Shown here piece by piece: positions 33,247 to 41,109 of a DNA stretch of 64,000 nucleotides. Position numbers and translations under genes: made by a program. The stretch is from CAYORM01 sp964406375 (GTDB lineage: Bacteria; Pseudomonadota; Alphaproteobacteria; DSM-16000; Inquilinaceae): the NCBI GenBank assembly GCA_964406375.1, contig CAYORM010000006.1:18370-82369 (forward strand), in the 5' to 3' direction. How positions within the stretch are numbered: the first letter of the stretch is position 1; every line of letters starts with the position of its first letter. Below the pieces are notes generated by a model that saw nothing but the letters and a program-made list of their open reading frames with translations, had not been told where the DNA came from and made no database searches.

Positions 33247-34698
33247 ATGACGCGACCTCTCGAAACCCCGCGCGGCCCGGATTACGGCGCGGCCCAGCCC
33301 GCAGGGCCGGCAACGGCCGGTCTGAACACGCCCGACATTGCCACGATGGCGCGCCGGCACCTCATCCAGCCCTGGCCCTCGACGGACGAGATCGGCGACG
33401 ATCTGCGCACGATCATGACCGCCGCGGACGGCATCTACGTCTATGACGAGGCCGGCAACCGGCTGATCGACGGCCCGGCCGGCATGTGGTGCGTCAATAT
33501 CGGCCATCGGCGGCGCGAGATGGCGGACGCCATCGCCGAGCAGATCACCAGCCTGACTTATTGTTCGCCCTGGTATTCGACATCGGGGCCGGCGGCCTTG
33601 CTCGCCGCCCGCATCGCAGCGGCGGCCCCGGGCGATCTCGACCACGTCTTCTTCACCACCGGCGGGTCGACCGCTGTCGAAACGGCGGTGCGCTTCACCC
33701 AGTTCTACAACAACGTCCTCGGCCGGCCCGGCAAGAAGCTGATCCTCAGCCGGCGCGACGCCTATCACGGCAGCACGCTGGTGACGGCGGCGCTGGGCGG
33801 AAGGCCGCGCTCGGGCGACTGGTCTGATCCGATGCCCGGCCTCGTCTCGATGCTCTCCTCGCCCAAGCCGTTCGGGCGGGCGAAAGGGCTGTCGCTGGAG
33901 GCGTTCTGCGACGCGCTGGTCGCCGAGTTCGAGACCCGCGTCGCCACCATCGGTGCCGACCGCATTGCCGCCTTCATCGCCGAGCCGGTGATGGCCTCGG
34001 GCGGCGTGATCGTCCCGCCGGAGGGCTATCTGCCCCGCATCCGCGCGCTGTGCCGGCAGCACGACATCCTGTTCATCGCCGATGAGGTGGTGACCGCCTT
34101 CGGCCGGCTCGGCCACATCTTCGCCTCCGAGGCCGTCTTCGGCGTGGTGCCCGACATCCTGTGCTTCGCCAAGGGCGTCACCTCCGGCTATGTGCCGCTC
34201 GGCGGCGCGGTCTTCTCCGCCGCGCTGTTCGACCGGCTGAAGGCGGAGGGACGGGCGGCCATGTTCGCCCATGGCTTCACCTGCTCGAGCCATCCGGTCG
34301 CCTGTGCCGCGGCGCTGTGCAATTGGGATATCCTCGAGCGCGAGGGGATCCTCGACCACGTCCGGGCGCTCGCCCCCTATTTCCTCGACCGGTTGCGGGA
34401 ACTGGAAGCACTGCCGCTGGTCGGCGAGGTGCGCGGTGCGGGGCTGATGGCCTGCGTCGAATGCGTCGCCGACACGCAGCGGCCGGGCTCCTACGACGTC
34501 GATCTCGACATCGGCCGCCGCATCGACCGGCACGCCCAGCGCCTCGGCCTGCTGGTGCGCCCCTTGATCAACATGTGCGTGATCTCGCCGCCGCTCATCA
34601 TCGGCCGCGAGGATGTCGATCGCATCGTGGACATCCTCGGCCAGGCGATCCGCCTGACCCAGGAGGAGCTGCGGCACGAGGGCGTCTGGAACGGCTGA
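33247..34698 (+). CDS. Class III PLP-dependent aminotransferase
   Basis: A 483-residue enzyme. The ATG at 33247 is chosen for its GGAGAAG ribosome site; the frame is open upstream but runs into the operator. Fold-type I class III features are present: GGSTAVETAVRF (phosphate-binding turn), DAYHGSTLV with the ring-stacking aromatic, FIAEPVMASGGVIVPPEGYL, the ring-nitrogen Asp in ILFIADEVVTAFGR, and the PLP Lys in ILCFAKGVTSGYVPLGG. Such enzymes move omega-amino groups, for example from beta-alanine, GABA or diamines, to pyruvate. Control by the same palindrome as the carnitine operon suggests a substrate linked to methylated amino acids, but this is inference. Confidence 0.93.
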   Translation: MTRPLETPRGPDYGAAQPAGPATAGLNTPDIATMARRHLIQPWPSTDEIGDDLRTIMTAADGIYVYDEAGNRLIDGPAGMWCVNIGHRRREMADAIAEQITSLTYCSPWYSTSGPAALLAARIAAAAPGDLDHVFFTTGGSTAVETAVRFTQFYNNVLGRPGKKLILSRRDAYHGSTLVTAALGGRPRSGDWSDPMPGLVSMLSSPKPFGRAKGLSLEAFCDALVAEFETRVATIGADRIAAFIAEPVMASGGVIVPPEGYLPRIRALCRQHDILFIADEVVTAFGRLGHIFASEAVFGVVPDILCFAKGVTSGYVPLGGAVFSAALFDRLKAEGRAAMFAHGFTCSSHPVACAAALCNWDILEREGILDHVRALAPYFLDRLRELEALPLVGEVRGAGLMACVECVADTQRPGSYDVDLDIGRRIDRHAQRLGLLVRPLINMCVISPPLIIGREDVDRIVDILGQAIRLTQEELRHEGVWNG

Positions 34699-34707
34699 GC
34701 CGCCGCC

Positions 34708-35937
34708 TCAGACGAAGGGAGGACCGTCGGCGCGCCGTGCCTGCTCCAGCAGCGTGCGGAAGGTCGCCTCGCCGGGTTCCTCCGCTTGGTTCAGCACCGG
34801 CATCAGCCCGCGCAGCGCGTCGTGATAGCGGCGCACGCCATGCTCCAGATCGGAGAGGATGATGCCCTCGAAGCCGCTCGAGGCCGGGGCCTCCGACGAC
34901 CAGATGGTGAGCTGGACGTCCTCACGTACCGTCTCGCGCTCGATGCGCGCCGAGAGATAGCGCGCAAGGCGCCGCTCCCGTGTCTCGCCGGGCCAGGCAT
35001 AGACCGCACCGCGCTGCAAGGTCAGGCCCGGTGCCAGCGGCACCTCCTGATAGAAGGCGACCGACTCCGGGTAGAGCGAGAAGACCGTGTTCGGGAACAG
35101 GCCGATATAGATCCAGCATCGCCGGTGCGAGGGGGGCAGATGCGCCGCATCGGGCAGGATCTTCTTGTAGTGGCGGACGCTCCACAGCCGGCCGGGGCCG
35201 TCGTTGAACGGGCCGATCGAGCGCGAGGTTCCGTCCTCGAGCGGCTCGTCGACATAGCCGCGGCCGTAGAGATCGTGCAGCGCCGGATGCGCCATCGCCA
35301 CGTGGTAGCCCTCATTGTCGACGTCGCGGACCGCCTTCCAGTTGACCGCCGTCGTCTCGGTCCAGAACGGCGCCGTCGGCTGCAGCGTCTCGAGCGCGTA
35401 AGGGGCGATTTCCGCCTCGTGCCGGGCCATCAGCGTCGCCACCGATGGCTGCGGCCCCGGCTTGAAGCGGATGAAGACAAAGCCGTGCCAGACCTCACAG
35501 TCGATCGGCTTCAGCCCGTGCCGTACCGGGTCGAGCGCCGGGAAGGTCCGTGGCCGGGCGGCACCGCGCAGCGTGCCGTCGAGATTGTAGCTCCAGCCAT
35601 GGAAGGGGCAGACCATCACGCCGGGGCAGCGTCCCTGCTCCCCCGTCACCACCCGCGAGCCGCGATGGCGGCAGACATTGTGGAAGGCGCGCACCGCGCC
35701 TTCCCCGTCCCGCAGCACCAGCGCCCGCTCGCCCACCGCATCGAAGGTGACATAGCTGCCGGGCTGGGGAAGATCAGAGAGGTGGCAGACCAGCTGCCAA
35801 TGGCGCCGGAACAGCACCTCCTTCTCCAACGCGAGCAGCCCCGGGCTCGAATAGGACCAGCCGGGCAGGCCGCTGCGGTCCCAGTCATTGGGCAGACCGC
35901 CGCCGGAAACGCCTGTCCGCGCCGCCTCCGCGCCCAT
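34708..35937 (-). CDS. Rieske non-heme iron oxygenase, alpha subunit (quaternary-amine type)
   Basis: A 409-residue oxygenase. The ATG at 35937 has GGAG 6 bases upstream; a TTG at 35949 is an alternative. The Rieske [2Fe-2S] motif is CRHRG...CPFHGW at about residues 89-114. The catalytic domain has the iron-binding segment VDNEGYHVAMAHPAL. The layout resembles oxygenases that demethylate glycine betaine, stachydrine or carnitine. No reductase gene is nearby, so electrons must come from elsewhere. An operator identical in type to that of the carnitine operon lies 20-35 bases upstream. It converges on the aminotransferase gene with 9 bases between stops. Glycine betaine is my first guess for the substrate. 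Confidence 0.9.
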   Translation of the reverse strand: MGAEAARTGVSGGGLPNDWDRSGLPGWSYSSPGLLALEKEVLFRRHWQLVCHLSDLPQPGSYVTFDAVGERALVLRDGEGAVRAFHNVCRHRGSRVVTGEQGRCPGVMVCPFHGWSYNLDGTLRGAARPRTFPALDPVRHGLKPIDCEVWHGFVFIRFKPGPQPSVATLMARHEAEIAPYALETLQPTAPFWTETTAVNWKAVRDVDNEGYHVAMAHPALHDLYGRGYVDEPLEDGTSRSIGPFNDGPGRLWSVRHYKKILPDAAHLPPSHRRCWIYIGLFPNTVFSLYPESVAFYQEVPLAPGLTLQRGAVYAWPGETRERRLARYLSARIERETVREDVQLTIWSSEAPASSGFEGIILSDLEHGVRRYHDALRGLMPVLNQAEEPGEATFRTLLEQARRADGPPFV

Positions 35938-35956
35938 CGGTGTCTCCAATCCCTTG

Positions 35957-35972
35957 TTGAATGTTCATTCAA
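35957..35972. promoter_or_regulatory. Putative TetR-family operator, copy 3
   Basis: TTGAATGTTCATTCAA is the most symmetric copy: 7-bp arms TTGAATG/CATTCAA around TT. It is within 35 bases of the Rieske oxygenase start and would overlap its promoter or leader. Confidence 0.8.
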
Positions 35973-36106
35973 TATACTGCCGCCGGGTCATCGCGCGCAA
36001 GGCGGCCGGCGGTCGGGGAGCTGGTGGCTTCGCGGCGCGGCCGGCCGGGAACGACGCAGGCGCCCGCCGGTTGACCGGTCCGGGCACTGCCGGACGGGAG
36101 CCAGCC

Positions 36107-36577
36107 ATGACCCTGCGTGACATGATCGCCACCCATCCCGACGTCGCGGGACCGGTGAACGAGGCGCTGCTGCGGGCCGCCGAGGCCTGCCTCGATTGCG
36201 GCGCGACTTGCATGGCCTGCGCCGATGCCTGCCTTGCCGAACCCGCGGTCGAGCGGCTGCGGCACTGCATCCGCCTCGATCTCGACTGCGCCGAGATCTG
36301 CCGGACCACCGCGGTCCTGGCGCTGCGTCGGACGGCATCGGACGCCGCGCTGATCCGCATGGCGCTCGTGCTCTGCGCCGACATCTGTCGGGCCTGCGGC
36401 GAGGAATGCGCCCACCATGCCGACCGGCATGCGCATTGCCGGATCTGCTCCGAGACATGCCGCGCCTGCGAGACCGCCTGCCGCGCCGCCGCCGAGCGTG
36501 ACGCCGGGCTGATGGCGGGCGTCAGCCCCCGTCGGCCGCGGCGGGTGGCCGGTAGTCCGGCGCCACGCCGAACATGA
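36107..36577 (+). CDS. Cys-rich four-helix-bundle protein (DUF326, possible copper binding)
   Basis: A 156-residue cytosolic protein from an ATG with GGGAG upstream. It carries 17 cysteines, mostly in CxxC and CxxxC spacing within predicted helices: AEACLDCGATCMACADAC, then CAEIC, CADICRACGEEC and CRICSETCRACETAC, plus several His (HHADRHAHC). This is the DUF326 pattern, a four-helix bundle related to copper storage proteins and often mislabelled ferredoxin. It has no signal peptide. It lies between a Rieske oxygenase and a cupin gene with no obvious partner; a CueR-type regulator is 9 kb away. The last 56 bases overlap the convergent cupin gene. Confidence 0.85.
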   Translation: MTLRDMIATHPDVAGPVNEALLRAAEACLDCGATCMACADACLAEPAVERLRHCIRLDLDCAEICRTTAVLALRRTASDAALIRMALVLCADICRACGEECAHHADRHAHCRICSETCRACETACRAAAERDAGLMAGVSPRRPRRVAGSPAPRRT

Positions 36578-37400
36578 AGGCGGCCGGCGCGCCCGTCATG
36601 TTGTAGTAGCGGTGCTCCACCCCCGCCGGCAGGTAGAAGCCGTCCCCGGGTTCGAGCTCGAACCAGGAGCGACCCTCGGCATCGGGTTCCGACAGCCGGA
36701 CATTCACCACGCCATCACGGACATAGAGGCTCTCCGCCCCGGCATGGCGCTCGGCCGCGCTCGCTTGTCCAGGCAGCAGCTCGGTCCGTCCCACCGTCAG
36801 ATGCTCGGTCGAGGCATAAAGGCCGGTCAGCACCGGTCGCTCTGCGTCATCGAGCCGCCACAGGAGGTCGGCATCGCGCAGCACCCGGATCGTCGCCTGC
36901 CCGCTTGCCTCGGCCGCCGCCATCGGCCAGCGGCCGAGAAGCGCGCTGCGCTCGTAACGTGCCGTCTCGAGATAGGGCTGCGTCCGCGCATAAGCGCCGG
37001 AGGTGCCCTTGGCCGGCGGCGGCGAGAAGAACTCCAGCACGCGCAGCGGTTCGGTACCATGGGCGAAGGCGTGATGCCAGGTGTCGCGCCGGAAGAAGGC
37101 GGCCTCGCCCTTCTCGACACGATGCACCTCGCCCGTCTCCGGATTGGCGATGATCATCGTGCCGGAGAGGACGTAGAGCACCTCATCCGCGGCAAAAACG
37201 GTGCGGTACGCCTCGGAATGGCGGAAGGCGCCGCCGGGGGCGAGACCGAAGACGAGCTGATGGATCTCCTCGCTCGACACATAGATCCAGTCGGCCACCT
37301 CCCCGGCCTCCGCATCGCCCCAGAGATGCCGGGTGACGGAGCGGTAGGGGATCGCGGCGGGGCCGTCGAAGCGCGGGCGGGGGGAGGCTTTGTAGCTCAT
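36522..37400 (-). CDS. Double-cupin domain protein
   Basis: A 292-residue protein with two cupin barrels. The first, residues about 60-125, has FRHSEAYRTVFAADEVLYVLSGTM and FFRRDTWHHAFAHG. The second, about 190-275, has ERHAGAESLYVRDGVVNV and FYLPAGVEHRYYNMTG. His and Glu residues in each barrel could hold a metal. The ATG at 37400 follows GGACAGG. It is divergent from the IclR regulator and may be a dioxygenase, isomerase or binding protein acting in the pathway that regulator controls. No substrate is evident. Confidence 0.85.
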   Translation of the reverse strand: MSYKASPRPRFDGPAAIPYRSVTRHLWGDAEAGEVADWIYVSSEEIHQLVFGLAPGGAFRHSEAYRTVFAADEVLYVLSGTMIIANPETGEVHRVEKGEAAFFRRDTWHHAFAHGTEPLRVLEFFSPPPAKGTSGAYARTQPYLETARYERSALLGRWPMAAAEASGQATIRVLRDADLLWRLDDAERPVLTGLYASTEHLTVGRTELLPGQASAAERHAGAESLYVRDGVVNVRLSEPDAEGRSWFELEPGDGFYLPAGVEHRYYNMTGAPAAFMFGVAPDYRPPAAADGG

Positions 37401-37554
37401 CGACCTGTCCGTCGAAATGGCGCCGGCGGTGCGGCGGCGCAGGAGGTGGCGCGCCGGATGGTAGGGCCTCGGCACCCTCCGAAGCCATAGGAAGCGGCGC
37501 GCGCTCGGGCTAGTCTCGGCGGACAGTCTGCGGAGAAGGAGGGCCCTGTCCGGC

Positions 37555-38265
37555 ATGAACAGCCCCGGCGTCGCCGCCGTCGACCGCGCCCTGCGGATCC
37601 TCGCCGCGTTCACCGAGGACCGGCCGATCCTGACGCTCGCCGAGCTCGCGCGCGCCACCGGCTTCTACAAGAGCACCATCCTCCGGCTCTGCGTCTCGCT
37701 GCTCGATGGCGGCCACCTCGTCCGGCTGCGCGACGGCGCCTTCTGCCTCGGGCCGGAAGCGCTGCGGCTCGGCATGGTCTACAAGAAGTCCTTCCGAATG
37801 GCCGAGGTGGTGATCGAGAAGCTGGAGGGGCTGGTGGCCGCGTTCGGCGAGACCGCCTCCTACCATGTGCGCGACGGCGCCGAACGGATCTGCGTCAACC
37901 GCATCGAGAGCCCGCTGCCCGTCGCCGACACGATGCGTGAAGGCATGCGCCGTCCCCTCACCCAGGGCGCCTCGGGCCATGTCTTCCTGGCCTTTTCCGG
38001 CGAGGACGGCGAGCGCTTCGCCCGCATCCGTCGCTCCCTCGTCGCCGTGACGCGCGGTGAGGATGACGGCGAGACGGCCGAGGTCGCCTCGCCCGTCTTC
38101 GCCCCCCTCCTGCCGGAGGCGATCGGCGCCATCGCCGTCTCCGGCCCCGCCAACCGGTTCAGCGAGGCGCGCGTCGCCGCGATGACCGTCGCCGTCCGGC
38201 GGGCGGCGAAGGATCTGACCCGCGCCCTCGGCGGCTCGGCGCGGCCGTTCGACCCGGCGCCCTGA
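37555..38265 (+). CDS. IclR-family transcriptional regulator
   Basis: A 236-residue regulator. The N-terminal winged helix is AAVDRALRILAAFTEDRPILTLAELARATGF with recognition helix YKSTILRLCVSLLDGGHL, read here as two pieces. The C-terminal effector domain has ETASYHVRDGAERICVNRIES, TQGASGHVFLAF and GAIAVSGPANRFSE. GGAGAAGGAGGG precedes the ATG. It stands between the double-cupin gene and the dipeptide transporter operon, and the palindrome GGAACACTGTTCC lies in the gap before the transporter, making it the likely regulator of both. Confidence 0.92.
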   Translation: MNSPGVAAVDRALRILAAFTEDRPILTLAELARATGFYKSTILRLCVSLLDGGHLVRLRDGAFCLGPEALRLGMVYKKSFRMAEVVIEKLEGLVAAFGETASYHVRDGAERICVNRIESPLPVADTMREGMRRPLTQGASGHVFLAFSGEDGERFARIRRSLVAVTRGEDDGETAEVASPVFAPLLPEAIGAIAVSGPANRFSEARVAAMTVAVRRAAKDLTRALGGSARPFDPAP

Positions 38266-38287
38266 TCGCCAGAGAGTTCTGCGCCGC

Positions 38288-38300
38288 GGAACACTGTTCC
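38288..38300. promoter_or_regulatory. Inverted repeat, candidate IclR operator
   Basis: GGAACACTGTTCC has perfect 6-bp arms around one central base. It lies 23 bases after the iclR stop and about 220 bases before the transporter binding-protein ATG, next to a TTGATAACG stretch that could be part of a promoter. It occurs once; the link to IclR is inference. Confidence 0.4.
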
Positions 38301-38519
38301 CATACTGCTCGTTGATAACGATCGGGGGCCATCGTCAGATGATCCGCCCCGGAGCGGCGGGTGTTGCGCCCGCGGGATGAACGGCGCCACGGCGGCTGGG
38401 CCGCCCGGTACCCTGTCGGCCCGGGAGGGGCCGGCGCGAGCGGACGAGCACTGCCGTTCGCCGGCGGGACGGCGGCGGGGCGCGGGCCCATCGAGGAACG
38501 AGACGAGGAGGGATCGGGG

Positions 38520-40088
38520 ATGAACTGGCGCATCTTTCGCGGCGTGATGATGGCCGCCGCGGCGACCATCGCTCTCGCCACCGCCCAGGCGACCGCTCAG
38601 ACGCCCCCGGGCGTTCTGGTCGTGGGCCAGGTCGCGGAGCCGAAATCGCTCGACCCGCATGCCGTCACCAGCGTCAACGATTTCCGGATCCTGGTGAACG
38701 TCTATGACGGGCTGGTGCGCTTCCGCGACGGCTCGCTCGACGTCGAGCCGGCGCTGGCCGAGAGCTGGGAGATCAGCGAGGACGGGCTGATCTACACCTT
38801 CCATCTGCGTGATGGCGTGACCTTCCATGACGGCACGCCGCTCGACGCCGAGGCGGTGAAGTTCAACTTCGACCGCATGCTCGACGAGACGCATCCGTTC
38901 CACGCGACGGGTCCCTTCCCGCTCGCCTTCTTCTTCTCGTCGATCGTCGAGACGACGGTGGTCGACGAGGAGACGGTGCAGTTCCGGCTGGAAGAGCCCT
39001 ACGCGCCGCTGCTCTCGAACCTCGCCTATCCGACGGGCCTGATCGTCTCGCCGGCGGCGGTCGAGGAGCATGGTGCCGATTTCGGCCGCCACCCGGTCGG
39101 CACCGGCGCGTTCCGCTTCGTCGAATGGGCCTCGAACGAGCGCGTCGTGGTCGAGGCGAATCCCGATTACTGGGATGGCGCACCCGGGCTCGAGGCGGTG
39201 GTGTTCCGGCCGATCACCGACGCCAATACCCGCACGACCGAGATGCTGGCCGGCGGCATCGACCTGATGGCCGAGGTGCCGCCCGACATGTTCCGCAGCT
39301 TCGCCGCGGACGACGCCTTCAAGACCTATGAGCAGGCCGGTCCCCATCTGTGGTTCCTGATCCTCAATACGCGCGAGGGTCCGTTCGCCGATGTCCGGAT
39401 GCGCCAGGCGATCAACTACGCCATCGACAAGGAGGCGATCGTCGAGGATGTGCTGCAGGGCACCGCGACCGTCGCCGACAGCCCGATCCCGGAGGCGTTC
39501 TCCTGGGCACACAATGAGGAGCTCGAGCCCTATCCGCACGATCCGGACCGGGCGCGGGAGCTGATCGCCGAGGCCGGCTTCGAAGGAGCCGAACTGACCT
39601 TCCTCGTCACCGAGGGCGGCTCGGGCATGCTCGACCCGGTGGCCATGGCGACGGCGATCCAGGCCGATCTCGCCGAGGTCGGGCTTCGGGTGACGATCGA
39701 GACCTATGAGTGGAACACCTTCCTCGGGCTGGTGAATCCCGGCCTCGAGGGTAAGGGCGACATGGCCGAGATGGCTTGGATGACCAACGATCCGGATACG
39801 CTGCCCTTCCTGACGCTGCGCAGCGCGGCCTGGCCGGAGCACCAGGGCTTCAACTCCGGCTACTACGCCAATGAGGAGGTCGACCGGCTGCTCGAGGAGG
39901 CGCGCCGCGCCACCGACCAGGACGAGCGCGCCGCCCTCTACAAGGAGATGCAGGCGATCGTCTGGGAGGATGCACCCTGGGCCTTCATCGCCAATTGGAA
40001 GCAGAACGCGGTGTCCACCGCCGCGGTCGAGGGGTTCAGCCTGCAGCCCTCCTTCCTGATGCTGCTGCACGACGTCACCAAGCAGTGA
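38520..40088 (+). CDS. Dipeptide/nickel-type ABC transporter substrate-binding protein (DppA-like)
   Basis: A 522-residue periplasmic protein from an ATG behind GAGGAGGGATCGGGG. The signal peptide ends near ATAQA at about 26. The SBP_bac_5 fold is clear: VGQVAEPKSLDPHAVTS, VYDGLVRF, LAESWEISEDGLIYTFHLRDGVTFHDGTPLDA (the family signature, read in parts), HPVGTGAFRFVEW, and DVRMRQAINYAIDKEAIV. It would bind oligopeptides or related compounds. It is the first of five plus-strand genes: permease, permease-ATPase fusion, ATPase and M42 peptidase. The neighbour peptidase supports a peptide-like ligand. Confidence 0.93.
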   Translation: MNWRIFRGVMMAAAATIALATAQATAQTPPGVLVVGQVAEPKSLDPHAVTSVNDFRILVNVYDGLVRFRDGSLDVEPALAESWEISEDGLIYTFHLRDGVTFHDGTPLDAEAVKFNFDRMLDETHPFHATGPFPLAFFFSSIVETTVVDEETVQFRLEEPYAPLLSNLAYPTGLIVSPAAVEEHGADFGRHPVGTGAFRFVEWASNERVVVEANPDYWDGAPGLEAVVFRPITDANTRTTEMLAGGIDLMAEVPPDMFRSFAADDAFKTYEQAGPHLWFLILNTREGPFADVRMRQAINYAIDKEAIVEDVLQGTATVADSPIPEAFSWAHNEELEPYPHDPDRARELIAEAGFEGAELTFLVTEGGSGMLDPVAMATAIQADLAEVGLRVTIETYEWNTFLGLVNPGLEGKGDMAEMAWMTNDPDTLPFLTLRSAAWPEHQGFNSGYYANEEVDRLLEEARRATDQDERAALYKEMQAIVWEDAPWAFIANWKQNAVSTAAVEGFSLQPSFLMLLHDVTKQ

Positions 40089-40161
40089 TGATGGCGGGCG
40101 GGCGCTTCCGGTGCCCGCCCTTCATCTGCCGCCTGCCCGTTCCAGCCTCCCGACCGGCCGC

Positions 40162-41109
40162 ATGCTGCGCTACGCCGCAAGACGCCTCCTGATGATCGTG
40201 CCCGTGCTGTTCGGGATCTCGGTGATCGTGTTCCTGATCATGGCGATGATCCCCGGCGACCCGGCGCTCGCGATCCTCGGCGCCTTCGCCACGCCGGACA
40301 ACCTCGCCTCGCTGCGCGCCGATCTCGGACTCGACCGGCCGCTGATCGAGCGCTACCTGATCTGGCTGGGCAATCTACTGACCGGCGATTTCGGCCGCTC
40401 CTACAATCTGAACCGGCCGGTGATCGACGAAGTATTCGACCGGCTGGGGCCGAGCCTGATCCTCGCCGCCGCCGCGCTGTTCCTGTGCACGCTGCTGGGC
40501 GTTACCGCCGGGGTCGTGGCCGCGGTCCGCCAGTATGGCTGGCCCGACCGGGTGCTGACGCTTCTCGCGCTGGTCGGTATCTCCACGCCGTCCTTCTGGC
40601 TGGGGCTGATCTTCACGCTGCTCTTCTCGGTGGCGCTGGGCTGGTTCCCGGTCTCGGGGATGTATGCGATCTATGGCGGCGGCGATCTTCTCGACCTCGC
40701 CCATCATCTCGTCCTGCCCGCCCTCACCCTGGCGATCGTCGCGACCGGCGTGCTCGCCCGCGTCACCCGTTCCTCGATGCTCGAGGTGCTGCGGCAGGAT
40801 CATGTGCGGACCGCCCGGGCGAAGGGGCTGCGCGAGCCTGCCGTCATCCGGCGCCACGCGCTGCGCAATGCGCTGGTCACCGTGATCCCGATGATCGGCC
40901 TGCAGGCAGGCTTCGTGCTCGGCGGGGCCGTCTATGTCGAGACGGTGTTCCAATGGCCGGGGCTCGGCCGGATGCTCGTCACCGCGATCTCAACCCGCGA
41001 CGTGCTGCTGGTGCAGGGCGGCGTGCTGGTCGTCGCGACCGTCTATGTGCTGGTCAATCTGCTGACGGACATGGCACAGCACGCCATCGATCCGCGGATC
41101 GCGACGTGA
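40162..41109 (+). CDS. dppB: Dipeptide-type ABC transporter permease (DppB-like)
   Basis: A 315-residue inner-membrane protein with six hydrophobic segments. The N-terminus MLRYAARRLLMIVPVLFGISVIVF is typical for DppB/OppB, as are MIPGDPAL, LRADLGLDRPLIERYL and the coupling region HVRTARAKGLREPAVIRRHALRNAL. No clear ribosome site precedes the ATG at 40162. The stop overlaps the GTG of the next gene (GTGA). Confidence 0.93.
   Translation: MLRYAARRLLMIVPVLFGISVIVFLIMAMIPGDPALAILGAFATPDNLASLRADLGLDRPLIERYLIWLGNLLTGDFGRSYNLNRPVIDEVFDRLGPSLILAAAALFLCTLLGVTAGVVAAVRQYGWPDRVLTLLALVGISTPSFWLGLIFTLLFSVALGWFPVSGMYAIYGGGDLLDLAHHLVLPALTLAIVATGVLARVTRSSMLEVLRQDHVRTARAKGLREPAVIRRHALRNALVTVIPMIGLQAGFVLGGAVYVETVFQWPGLGRMLVTAISTRDVLLVQGGVLVVATVYVLVNLLTDMAQHAIDPRIAT

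Noticed and set aside
37860..40070. Very long open frame antisense to the IclR and DppA-like genes
   Set aside because: It has no homology-like motifs, no ribosome site, and an Arg/Gly/His-rich composition typical of the antisense frame of high-GC genes; the plus-strand genes have clear domains.
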